Source of the DNA: Isoetes engelmannii
Lineage: Eukaryota; Streptophyta; Lycopodiopsida; Isoetales; Isoetaceae
DNA length: 20,647 nt
Direction of reading: 5' to 3'
Assembly (NCBI GenBank): GCA_011763485.2
Contig: JAANSK020279824.1
Location: 1-20,647 of the forward strand
Below are positions 1-8,429 of this stretch, piece after piece. The translations under genes and the position numbers were made by a program. The notes below the pieces were generated by a model. The model did not search any database. It was not told the DNA's origin and worked only from the letters and a program-made list of their open reading frames with translations. Numbering within the stretch: the stretch's first letter is position 1; each line of letters opens with the position of its first letter.

Positions 1-158
1 TACACTTCTCATAAGCAACAATATCTTAGTTATACACCTGTCACTATTGTAGTTTCATTTGCACTTCAAAAAATTTTATTCTTTTTTTTTTCTCCACTTA
101 ATTTCTCTATTTTCCTCTTCTTCATCCTATTCAGGGCAACCCTCTGATGCTTTAGCAT
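1..158. other. AT-rich flank, no gene seen
   Basis: AT-rich sequence with pyrimidine runs on the + strand. I see no coding frame, RNA gene or repeat unit here. It lies just outside the left end of the inverted repeat, which begins at CTTGTTAG (159). Confidence 0.5.
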
Positions 159-1441
159 CTTGTTAGTACTATTTTAAACTAATTTTCACTTGGCCCATGC
201 GCGCATACCCGAAAAGACATTGGTAGAGATTAAGTAGAACAAACAAGAAAACTGCAAATGATATTTCAAGGCGCTTTCGGCCAGAATTTATAGTTACACA
301 AATAAGCATGTCTATGCGCGCATAGACACGCACACTTTTTTTTAGGAACCAATTTTTTGAAAGTGCAATAATAATAATAAATTATACTTTTTCAGTTTCA
401 AATTAGCGTACAGATATTTCAAATGTCCATAGGCACATCCTTGGTTCAGATACCTTCACACAGTTCCCCTGGTAAACTTGGTACAAACAATTCTGGCCGA
501 ACTCAACAAACTTCTCGAAAGCAGAAGGAACAATAACCTGGTCGGCCTCTTGAACCTTCTTCAATTTAGCCCTCTCTTTGCCAGCCTCACCATGGTTCTA
601 AAAACCTGGTGGTACCGGGTCCTTTTTCTTCTGCAATAACAAAGCATAGTCAGTAAAGAACAACTCCATGCGCATAGACAAAATTGAAGTTCTGCTATGT
701 GCGCATAGCAAAACTTCGACTCTGTCTATGCGTGCATAGACAACAACAAAGTTTTTCTATACGCGCATGGACAAAGTGGTTGTTGCTTTGCCATGCGCGC
801 ATAGCAAAATGAGGCAAGATAGAAACATAGGAGTAAAACTTATCCAGTTTGTAAAATTCGATGCAAATTGATTGATTTTTTCATCTGAAGACCGTGTCGG
901 GTACAGCTCGCGATGAATTTTACCATTCGTGCTGCAACTCTTCTAAGATGAATTTTCCGTTGACAACTTTTTGCAGGACCTCGCATACTTTCTCCGTGTT
1001 CTTGAGGCCCTGCATTTCACGCCAGGCCATGACACCCATATCTTTTTGTTTTGCAGGCTCGGCCTTTTTTCTTTTTACTTCAGGTTTTTTCCCTTTACCT
1101 CCAATGTTCCATCTTCCCACATGTCAAAAAAAATTTCTTGAAGTTCCCAAACTTGTAAAACACACAGCATAAAATCCTCAGTGTCTATGCGCGCATAGAG
1201 TTAAGTGGGATTCGAAGACGAGATTTAAAAAATCTTACCCGATCGTGCCTAAAGGCAAGCTGAAAGTAATTGTCATATTTAATCAAGGAGGCCCTAGCAT
1301 CGGTCATGTTGTAAGTCAGGCAGCACTCAGTCGCGCATTGCTCCTTTAAGGCGAGATAAAGTGCTTGATCATCTTTTATGTCCTTATCTCCCTGGTGCTC
1401 TGCCCGGAATGTTTCATATTCTCTGTGCATGAACTTGATCT
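159..1441 (-). repeat. Left arm of a large imperfect inverted repeat
   Basis: Read on the minus strand, this segment matches 4178-6663 of the plus strand almost continuously. The outer ends coincide: CTTGTTAGTACTATTTTAAA at 159, and its complement ending at 6663. The arm is shorter than its partner because it lacks the equivalent of 5405-6382 (methyltransferase core and acidic tail), the equivalent of about 4696-4830 (intron 2 and start of exon 3), and four units of the palindromic array. I see no convincing target-site duplication outside the ends. Confidence 0.9.
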
Positions 1442-1471
1442 TATCCACGATGATGAAAGTATATAAAAAAA
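420..1471 (-). pseudogene. Truncated ParB-methyltransferase family gene (left copy)
   Basis: This is a minus-strand relic of the same gene as 3476-6403. A clean frame from 1487 down to about 1240 gives the end of the ParB-like exon (KFMHREYETFRAEHQGDKD and onward). It has no frameshift at the point where the right copy has a 2-base insertion. An intron-1 equivalent (about 1160-1240) follows, then a lysine-rich exon-2 frame (920-1120; ...MGVMAWREMQGL...). The palindromic intron (about 650-850) and the start of exon 4 (about 455-645) come next. At about 445-454 the copy jumps to the 3' untranslated region, so motifs IV, X and I are all missing. Upstream it is cut by the 3' LTR of the copia element at about 1472. 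It cannot make a methyltransferase. It is useful for reconstructing which lesions in the right copy are recent. Confidence 0.8.
662..806. repeat. Palindromic array, five units, left arm intron 3
   Basis: Five variants of the palindrome (C)TATGCGCGCATA(G) have cores centred near 671.5, 701.5, 732.5, 763.5 and 797.5, giving spacings of 30, 31, 31 and 34 bp. The first unit has lost two bases of its core. It is the shorter counterpart of the nine-unit array at 4932-5196. Confidence 0.9.
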
Positions 1472-2184
1472 TGATGACAATACTCAACTTTGATCAATAG
1501 TCAATCATTCAACACAGCATTCATCATAGTTGCAAGCTACAAAAACACATCAAGACAATCCAATGTCTTAAGCTTCAATCAAGTGTTATTTATTTAACAC
1601 CAAGAACTTTCAAACAAATAAAAACATCATGGTTAGATGAAACCATTAGAAAATATTCGTGGATCACTGTTCATTTCAGATAACACTGTTCACATAGAGC
1701 ACAAATAATCACCTACTTGTCGGATTTGCTCAGCAAACACCTCCTCAATCTAACAGTTGTTGTTCACAATGAATCTATATACATCTTATCTGTTTATATT
1801 GGGCAGATCCGGCCAAATGGGGCTCGGCTCCTATCCCATGGGAGCTCGTGTAGACCTCACATGAGTTTACGCTCCCTTGCTATATTTCAAATGCATATCT
1901 ACCTTTACACTATTGAACCGCAATTTGATCTGTGGTTTTAATGGCTCAAACATGACATATATCCATAAGGATATTAAAAATGCACGCACCAAGGTTCCTG
2001 CAATCATTCAATATTGGCCATGTTTGAGAATGAACCCATAGTGACCTTGTGTCTATTTTGTTAAGATATTAGGTCACTTGCATTATTCACTGAACTGTTT
2101 CAACTGTAAAGAACCCTATGTCAAACTTCTTATGGATTGAACTGCATGATGACTGTTAAGAAAATTGTCTCATCAAACTTAACA
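1472..2184 (-). repeat. 3' LTR of Ty1/copia element
   Basis: On the minus strand this begins TGTTAAGTTTGATGAG immediately after a polypurine tract, as copia 3' LTRs typically do, directly behind the end of the RNase H coding region. The inner end is set at a CA (complement TG at 1472; 1475 is also possible), where similarity to the methyltransferase gene begins. No second LTR is present in the window, so the end cannot be confirmed by comparison. The length of about 710 bp is normal for a plant copia LTR. The small open frames inside it look incidental. Confidence 0.6.
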
Positions 2185-3475
2185 CTCCTCCTTCAATTAC
2201 TCCAAGATTTTGTCTAATTTTTTTGAACTTCACTTCTACTAAAGCCTTTGTAAACAGATCTGCTATCTGTTTTCCTGTATTTACATACTTCATCTGAATG
2301 TGGCCTTTTTCTGCAATGTCCCTAATAAAATGAACACTTAGTTCAATGTGTTTCGTTCTTTCATGTTGAACCGGGTTCTTGACTATTGCCATGCAGCTTA
2401 TACTATCTGTCATTATGTCAGTAGGCTCATTTTGTTTGAATCCCAACTCCTCAAGTAACCTTCTAAGCCACACTATTTCTTTGGCTACAAGTGAGCTTGC
2501 TGCATACTCTGCTTCAGCAGATGATAATGCAACTGCGTTTTGCTTTTTACTTCTCCAATTCACAGCTCCTCCTCCAAGAAACAAAACATATCCTAATGTG
2601 GATTTTCTGGTACTCAAATCACCTTCCCAATCCGCATCACTATACCCTACTAACTTTAGATCACTGTTGTTAAATGTTATGCCATATTGCTTAGTACCTT
2701 TCAAATATTTAAGCACATGTTTGGCTGCTTCCCAATGAGCTCTTGTTGGACAGCTGGAATATCTGCTTAAAAGGTTTACTGCATAACATATATCTGGATG
2801 TGTGTTGTTAGACAAGTATAATAAACATCCAATAATCTCTCTGTACGGTATGTCCTCCATGTTAAGCTCAACATTGTCTGCTTCTACAAAGTCTGTACGC
2901 ATGTGCCCAGGGACTAATGGTGTTTTAGCTGCCCTTTCTTCTATCAAATTGAATCTTTTCAGCATATTATCAATATGCCTACTTTGTTTTAACAGCAATA
3001 TTTCTTCTTCCCTGTTTCTGCATACTTCAATTCCAAGAAATTGTTTCAGCTCCCCTAAATCCGTCATTTCAGACCTGTTTTTCAAAATAGCTTTACAATC
3101 TGCTAAGCATTTACTGTCATTTGCTATCATAACACAATCATCTACATACAAAGCTATCAGACAAAAATGTTCTTCGTCATTGTATCTATATAAATTTCCA
3201 TCATTTTGCAATCTAACAAATCCCTGTTCTCTCAAAAATTTATCCATGCACAAATACCATTCTCTTGGTGATTGTCTCAGCCCATATACTGCCTTTTTCA
3301 GTCTCCATATAGAGTTTTGATCCCTCTCATATCCTGGTGCCTGTTTCATGAATATTGTCTCTTTCAATTGAGCATTTAAAAATGCAGTTTTAACATCCAT
3401 ATGATGTATTTCTAGCTTCAAAGCATTTGCAATGGCAAGCAGTACCCTTAGACTTGTTAATTTCACCACTGGAGA
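2156..3475 (-). pseudogene. Copia reverse transcriptase / RNase H (3' part of pol)
   Basis: This is the C-terminal part of a copia polyprotein, open without stops to its natural end. From the truncated start it shows SPVVK..LRVLLAIANALKLEIHHMDVKTAF (RT; split here as SPVVK and HHMDVKTAF), YGLRQSPREWY, the RT catalytic box YVDD (IALYVDDCVMIAN), DLGELKQFLGIEV, and CLLYLSNNTHPDICYAVNLL. The RNase H region follows, with GYSDADWEGD and ALSSAEAEYAA, and the end is ...VIEGGVLSLMRQFS. The protein would copy element RNA into DNA in virus-like particles. The serine-rich reading upstream of 3475 is just the antisense of the acidic tract of the neighbouring gene. Integrase and the RT N-terminus are missing, so the copy is not autonomous. 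Its uninterrupted frame over about 440 codons suggests fairly recent activity. Confidence 0.93.
2185..2194 (-). promoter_or_regulatory. Polypurine tract of the copia element
   Basis: The minus-strand GAAGGAGGAG directly precedes the TGTTAAG start of the 3' LTR. This is the expected site and composition for priming of plus-strand DNA synthesis. Confidence 0.7.
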
Positions 3476-3799
3476 GGAGGAAGAGGAAGAGGCAGAGGAA
3501 GAGGTAGAGGAGGAGAATGAGGAAGAGAGGGAGAAAGAGGGGGAGGTGAGCCTGAGGTGGAGGTAGAATCCGAGGAAGAAATTGTGGAGAAGCTGGCCAG
3601 AAAGAAGGCCAAGAAGACTGCCAAGGACTGGCACAAGGCCAGCATTGTTACCACATCAAGGCCCCAAGAGCTTGCCCCCTGCGCCAGGCACCAAGATTGC
3701 ATCCAAAGGCAAGGACGTGGCCTCCAAAATGCTGGAGGATATTGAGATGAGGTGTCGGGTGCCTGGCATCATGCACTTGCTAGTGGACTGCGTAAAGCT

Positions 3800-4240
3800 T
3801 TGTCCAAAAGATCAAACGGATGCCAGGCCCTTGCAGGTGAGAAAGATTTACTCGGGGCATTTGACGGCCCTTAAAGAAAGAATCTGGGCCAGGCCCAATG
3901 CTGCAACAGCCCCACACATTTGTATTGTCGATCCTTCTATTTGTATTAGCCCGCGGGCATTTAGAAAGGAAGAGGACGACAACTACAAATACTTTGTGCT
4001 GGGGGGAACACATAGCTTTAAGGCAAGAAGCCAGTTGTTCAAAGAATCAAGAGCACACTGCTTTTCTCAGATTTATGCCGTGGTCTACGTTGGAGTAACT
4101 GATTCGGAAGCAAAATTGCTTGCCATAAGCCACAACGTAGACAACGAGTACAGGATGAGCATGAGCTTCATGGAGACCAAGTTCATGCACAGAGAATATG
4201 AAACATTCCGGGCAGAGAGCACCAGGGAGCTAAGGACATA
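3800..4240 (+). other. ParB-like (ParB/Srx fold) domain region
   Basis: In one frame this reads ARPLQVRKIYSGHLTALKER, then VLGGTHSFKA at about 3995-4024, then VYVGVTDSEAKLLAISHNVD at 4085-4144, then HREYETFRAE. The pattern of a contact segment, a GGxHx box in the place of the ParB GERR/GGNHR box, and a following 'v.v....eA..la...N' helix is characteristic of ParB/Srx-type domains. In chromosome-partition ParBs this fold binds and hydrolyses CTP and acts with a helix-turn-helix that reads the palindrome parS. In phage enzymes it is often fused to DNA methyltransferases. The left copy retains only the last part (HREYETFRAEHQGD). Confidence 0.6.
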
Positions 4241-4378
4241 AAAGATGATCAAGCACTTTATCTCGCCTTAAAGGAGCATTGTGCTACTGAGTGCTGCCTG
4301 ACTTACAACACGACCGATGCTAGGGCCTCCTTCATTAAATATGACAATTACTTTCAGCTTGCCTTTAGGCACGGCCGG

Positions 4379-4463
4379 GTAAGATTTTTAAATCTCGTCT
4401 TCGAATCCCACTTAACTCTATGCGCGCATAGACACTCAGGATTTTATGCTGTGTGTTTTACAG
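4379..4463 (+). other. Intron 1 of the ParB-methyltransferase gene
   Basis: GTAAGATTTT donor and TTTTACAG acceptor, 85 bp, between the ParB exon and the lysine-rich exon. It contains one perfect CTATGCGCGCATAG palindrome (core 4421-4428). The left arm has the same intron, but its acceptor reads ACAAG. Confidence 0.7.
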
Positions 4464-4699
4464 GTTTATGGAACTTCAAGAAATTTTTTGGACATGTGGG
4501 TAGATGGAACACTGGAGATAAAGGGAAAAAACCTGAAGTAAAAAGAAAAAAAGGCCGAGCCTGCAAAACAAAAAGACATGGGTGTCATGGTCTGGCGTGA
4601 AATGCAGGGCCTCAAGAACACGGAGATAGTATGCGAGGTCCTGCAAAAAGTTGTCAACGGAAAATTCATCTTAGAAGAGTTGCAACACGAATTTAGACA

Positions 4700-4762
4700 G
4701 TAAGCACTATGTCACTTTTGTTGTTAGGTCTTGTCCTGTACTTACACTTTGTTTGTTGCAGC
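4700..4762 (+). other. Intron 2 of the ParB-methyltransferase gene
   Basis: GTAAGCACTA donor and TTTGTTGCAG acceptor, 63 bp, with a pyrimidine-rich 3' part. It has no palindrome, unlike introns 1 and 3. It is absent from the left arm, which has a deletion spanning it. Confidence 0.55.
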
Positions 4763-4931
4763 CAAAAAGATTGTGCCGTGTCCAACAACAGCTCATGATC
4801 CATTTAAACTGTGACACCTGGGAAAAATTTCGCGAGTTGTACCCGACATGGTCTTCAGATGAAAAAATCAATCAATTTGCATCGAATTTTTGATAAGTTT
4901 TACTCCTATATTTCTGTCTTGCCTCATTTTG

Positions 4932-5196
4932 CTATGCGCGCATGGCAAAGCAACAACCACTTTGTCCATGCGCGTATAGAAGAACTTCAATTTTGTCTAT
5001 GCGTGCATAGACAAAGTTGAAGTTTTGCTATGCGCGCATAGCAAAACTTCGACTCTGTCTATGTGCGCATAGACAACAAAGTTTTTCTATACGCGCATAG
5101 CAAAACTTCGACTCTGTCTATGCGCGCATAGACAAAGTTAAAGTTTTCCTATGCAGACATGGACAAAGTGGTTCCTGCTTTGCCATGCACGCATGG
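4932..5196. repeat. Palindromic array, nine units at ~31-bp period, intron 3 of right copy
   Basis: Nine palindromes of the type CTATGCGCGCATAG have core centres near 4938.5, 4972.5, 5003.5, 5034.5, 5065.5, 5093.5, 5124.5, 5155.5 and 5189.5. Spacings are 34, 31, 31, 31, 28, 31, 31 and 34 bp. The linkers are themselves inverted (TTGAAGTTTTG against CAAAACTTCGA), so that 5016-5053 is a 38-bp palindrome with one mismatched pair. CpG-containing cores stand out against an AT-rich background. Substitutions in the units often keep one half-site (TGCG or CGCA) intact. Confidence 0.92.
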
Positions 5197-5655
5197 AGTT
5201 GTTCTTTACTGGCTACGCTTTGTTATTGTAGAAGAAAAAGAACCCGGTACCACCAGGGTTTTTAACCATGGTGAGGCTGGCAAAAGAAGAGAGGGCTAAA
5301 TTGAAGAAGGTTCAAGAGGCCGACCAGGCTATTGCCTTTCAAGAAGTTTGTTGAGTTCGGCCAGAATTGTTTGTACCAAGTTTACCAGGGGAACTGTATG
5401 AAGATCGACAAGACCCTAAAACCTGGAAAATTTTTGCTCTGCATTGCTGACATTCCCTATGGTTTCAAGTTCCCCGACAGCCGTGGCGATGATGCCCCGT
5501 TCACTTACGCAGAATTTGATTCTTGTCAGACGTTTTGTTAAGATCAACACAGCACCTTTGTGGAGAATAGTTGTCTTCCACTCCATCAACCAGACCGGAA
5601 TGGCACAAGCCACCTTGAAAGAACACTGCAATGCTAGATACGAGCCTGTGGTGTG

Positions 5656-5722
5656 GTAAGTCTACATCTCTTCTTAACTACTTGTCAGTATTTTTCACTA
5701 AGTTATTCTCATTGCTTTACAG
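5656..5722 (+). other. Intron 4 of the ParB-methyltransferase gene
   Basis: GTAAGTCTAC donor and TTGCTTTACAG acceptor, 67 bp. Splicing joins ...EPVVW to MKTNVRGHGGGARLV, which reads as continuous methyltransferase-like sequence. It has no palindrome. Confidence 0.65.
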
Positions 5723-6663
5723 GATGAAGACCAATGTCCGTGGCCATGGAGGGGGTGCTAGACTTGTTAAGTTAATGTTTTTAAACAGATACACATTGGT
5801 TATTTCAGCATTATTGGACAAAGAAGCATACTCCACTACAACACACCTGGAATGGACCTGCGCAATGCCTTTCTCTGCCCTGCAATGACACAGAAACTAA
5901 CCGACCCAGTTCACCAGGGCCGCGTTGTCAGTCCGTACCAAAAGCCCCACCGTCCAATCAACACGCTCCTGTAAATGTTTTCACAACCAAGAGATTGGGT
6001 TGTAGATGCGTTTTCAGGCTCTGGCACGACCATTGCATGTGCATTGAAGAAGGGCCGTAACTGTGTTGCAGTGGAGTATGATTCTGATTGTGTTTCTTTT
6101 ATTAAGTCCAGGATATGTTCTTTACAGAACTTGCCTGATGAAAAACAAGAAGTTGGTGTGAGAGGTGAGGGCGGTGAAGCAGCAGCAAGCAGTTCAGAGC
6201 CACAGATGCCTGTAACAGGCAACACTGATCATGCTGCAGAGTACGCTGACCTTCAACCCGAGGAAGAGAAAAAGGTTGAAGAGGAGAGGGAGTCTTCACA
6301 TTCACAAGGAGAACATGAAGATCCAGATCCTAAAAATACTGAAGAAGAAGTGGAGTCCGAAGAGGAAATTGTTAAACCCAAGGATGTGCCCATGCACATT
6401 TGAAATATTTATAAGCTAATTTGAAACTGAAAAAGTACAATTTATTATTATTATTGCACTTTCAAAACATTGGTTCCAAAAAAAAAGCGTGTGTGTCTAT
6501 GCGCGCATAGACATGCTTATCTGTGTAACTATAAATTCTGGCCAAAAGGGCCTTGAAATATCATTTGCAGTTTTCTTGTTTATTCTACTTAATCTCTACC
6601 AATGTCTTTTCGGGTATGCGCGCATGGGCCAAGTGGAAATTAGTTTAAAATAGTACTAACAAG

Positions 6664-7620
6664 TACAACCTTTTCAATTTAAAATGATATATTTTGTTTT
6701 TTCTTCCAAAAAATGCAAGCTCTTAAAGTGTAAAGGTTTATTTTCTGAAGTTTTTCGTACAATAGGCCAAATGTGCCGATATTTAAAAAGGAATCTTTTT
6801 GTGTACGCAATTGCACTACAGGTGATTAGTGTGTTTGATCCGTGGTCGCGTTCAATTATTGTCAAAATTATGGGACAATTTTGTTCGACCCAAAATTGGG
6901 TCTGAAACTCACGACCTGCACTGCACAAGCAGGTGTCGATCCTTTCTAGGATCGATCTGCTTGTTTGGGCACCGCCAGCAGCTGCCTAAAGCTCAATCGG
7001 CCCTGTACCCAGCAATTCTAACATGTTCCAGGTCGTTTCGAGGTGCTTCTCATAGATTCAATTCTGGTTGGGACGCCTTTGTTGCAGGCCTAAACGGCTA
7101 TTCCAGCCCTTACCCTCTCACATCGGCCTCTTTCCTGGCCAACTCGACTTGTAGAAAGCCCCTTTTTGGATGCTCCCAAGTCTCTGGCTTTGGCCTACAA
7201 TACCGTAGTAGCGGATCCAAACCTCTGTGGCAGCCCATAATCTCTCCAATCATACCTTACTGGGGCTGATTCAGACTAGCCCATGCCTTGCCATGTCATC
7301 TACCATGCCCAATTTTGATCTGGTTCAAGTCTCTCACCATTCATGGTAAATCCAGCTTATGTATGGCCTTGCAATTTTCAGCCTACATCAATCTAACCAA
7401 TCTCTTCCAGTCTTTATGAGCACCATCTCTTGAATTCATGTTTATATTTTTTTCTCTGATTCTTACCCTTAATTTCATGATGTACTTAAACCATACTTGC
7501 CTTTCTTGCGTGGACCTGATTCGGCATCCTATGGGGCTTCAACAACAAAGCAATAGAGGAAGCTATGTTGCAACATCCTGCCGAAGTTTGAAGATGCTCG
7601 ATCTGTTCTGAAGAAGCACA
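6664..7620. other. Non-genic stretch with a short hairpin
   Basis: No convincing gene. An open + frame runs 6829-7269 but shows no recognisable motif or codon pattern. Two self-complementary sites are present: GACCCAA/TTGGGTC at 6887-6902, and a hairpin at 6925-6964 whose stem pairs ACAAGCAG with CTGCTTGT and TCGATCCT with AGGATCGA. Confidence 0.45.
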
Positions 7621-7775
7621 GTAATTTCTTAGTTTTTCTAATTTTCACAATCGTGGATCAGAAATTATGAAGATCCAATGGATGTGATCATTTTAATCTG
7701 ACATGGCAGTGCACATGGACAGGCTAGAATTGCAGGAATTAGGGCACCCCGGGTTAGGCAAGCCTGCTAAAAAAG
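7621..7775 (+). repeat. Dispersed repeat, copy A
   Basis: This is clearly related to the reverse complement of 16822-16985. Shared blocks in order are TTTTCTAATTTTC, GAAGATCCAA, AGGCTAGAATT, GGGTTAGGCAA and CCT(T/G)GCTAAA-like ends. Divergence is substantial. The family is unidentified; it could be the end of an LTR element or a SINE. Confidence 0.7.
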
Positions 7776-7789
7776 AAAAAAAAAAATGC

Positions 7790-8427
7790 AAACCCAGACT
7801 TGAACTGTGAACCATAACTTGTAAAACCAATAACCCCACCAAATGAGCATAAGAGAAAATTGAAAAAGAAAAAAGTCTAATATTAAAAGTGGTCAGTACT
7901 CTAAATTATTATAAAATATGTGAGCACCCCAAAAAGCAACGATGCTCAGATCGCAGCCAGAATGCTCTGGGAGGCCGGTCCTTCTGAGAAGGCAACGGGC
8001 GAGAAGGTTCCCAGGAAACAAAGGACACATAAGGAGGTTCCAGCTCCAAAGCACCCGCCTCAGCCAGATTGGACCATTGCATGGTTCTTACTTTTGTAAG
8101 AACCACGCAATGGTCCAAACCCAGACTTGGACTGTGAACCATAACTTGTAAAACCAATAACCCCACCAAATGAGCATAAGAGAAAATTGAAAAAGAAAAA
8201 AGTCTAATATTAAAAGTGGTCAGTACTCTAAATTATTATAAAATATGTGAGCACCCCAAAAAGCAACGATGCTCAGATCGCAGCCAGAATGCTCTGGGAG
8301 GCCGGTCCTTCTGAGAAGGCAACGGGCGAGAAGGTTCCCAGGAAACAAAGGACACATAAGGAGGTTCCAGCTCCAAAGCACCCGCCTCAGCCAGATTGGA
8401 CCATTGCATGGTTCTTACTTTTGTAAG
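7790..8427. repeat. 327-bp direct duplication
   Basis: 7790-8100 is repeated at 8117-8427 with near-perfect identity (one difference seen: TTGAACTG against TTGGACTG). The copies are separated by 16 bp. Each unit joins an AT-rich half to a GC-richer half. One frame of the latter stays open for about 50 codons (DAQIAARMLWEAG...PPQPDWTIAW) between a possible AG acceptor and a possible TTTT/GTAAG donor, so the unit may carry one exon of a lost gene. Confidence 0.9.
8071..8116. repeat. Strong hairpin at the duplication junction
   Basis: GGACCATTGCATGGTTCTTA and the next base C (8071-8091) pair with 8096-8116 across a 4-base TTTT loop. Twenty of 21 positions are complementary. The second copy of the duplication (8398-8427) retains only the 5' stem and loop and the start of the 3' stem. 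Confidence 0.9.
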
Positions 8428-8429
8428 CA

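Larger units (their letters stand above)
1472..3475 (-). mobile_element. Ty1/copia retrotransposon, 5'-truncated
   Basis: This is the 3' part of a Ty1/copia LTR retrotransposon: reverse transcriptase, RNase H, polypurine tract and 3' LTR in order on the minus strand. The 5' LTR, gag, protease, integrase and the first part of RT are absent. Copia similarity stops abruptly at SPVVK (3461-3475), and the purine-rich start of the right ParB-methyltransferase copy begins there. The fragment separates the two inverted copies of that gene. It probably marks the rearrangement that created the inverted structure rather than a simple insertion, since no matching target duplication is visible. Confidence 0.9.
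3476..6403 (+). pseudogene. ParB-like domain + beta-class DNA methyltransferase gene (right copy, decayed)
   Basis: The coding order is an acidic/lysine-rich start, a ParB-like region (about 3800-4240), a linker, methyltransferase motif IV (ADIPYG, 5446-5463), a motif X-like stretch (QKPHRPINTLL, about 5938-5971), motif I (FSGSGTT, 6011-6031), then an acidic tail ending MHI-stop at 6403. Motif IV before motif I defines beta-class N4-cytosine or N6-adenine amino-methyltransferases. ParB-like domains fused to such enzymes are known mainly from phages and bacteria. Canonical introns are visible at 4379-4463, 4700-4762 and 5656-5722, with a longer one at about 4892-5231 lacking a clean GT donor. 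Lesions include a frame change near 3660-3680, a 2-base insertion near 4215, a frame change near 5350, a stop at 5539, a frame change near 5820, and stop TAA at 5972. It is therefore a pseudogene. Domain assignment comes from motif reading, not a database search. Confidence 0.75.
4178..6663 (+). repeat. Right arm of the large inverted repeat
   Basis: This arm is complementary in order to 159-1441. Its 3' end, past the gene stop at 6403, includes an ATT-trinucleotide run, an A-run, palindromes at about 6498-6513 and 6615-6626, and the common terminus ...TAGTACTAACAAG at 6663. Transcription across both arms would give RNA able to fold into a long interrupted duplex. Confidence 0.9.

Noticed and set aside
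2379-3320. Plus-strand open frames across the copia region
   Set aside because: They are antisense readings of the clear RT/RNase H frame on the minus strand.
4932-5196. CRISPR array (regular repeats with about 31-bp period)
   Set aside because: The spacers are themselves repeated and inverted, the repeats vary, there are no cas genes, and the setting is an intron of a plant gene.
3476-6403. Bacterial contamination carrying a methyltransferase
   Set aside because: Introns with proper splice signals, a linked copia element and an inverted second copy on the same sequence argue for a resident nuclear locus.
6887-6964. Riboswitch or tRNA-like RNA around the two small hairpins
   Set aside because: Only short stems are present, with no conserved core or box sequences that fit a known RNA class.
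6829-7269. 146-codon open frame as a gene
   Set aside because: No motif, no start context and no support from splice signals; its composition looks like random open sequence.
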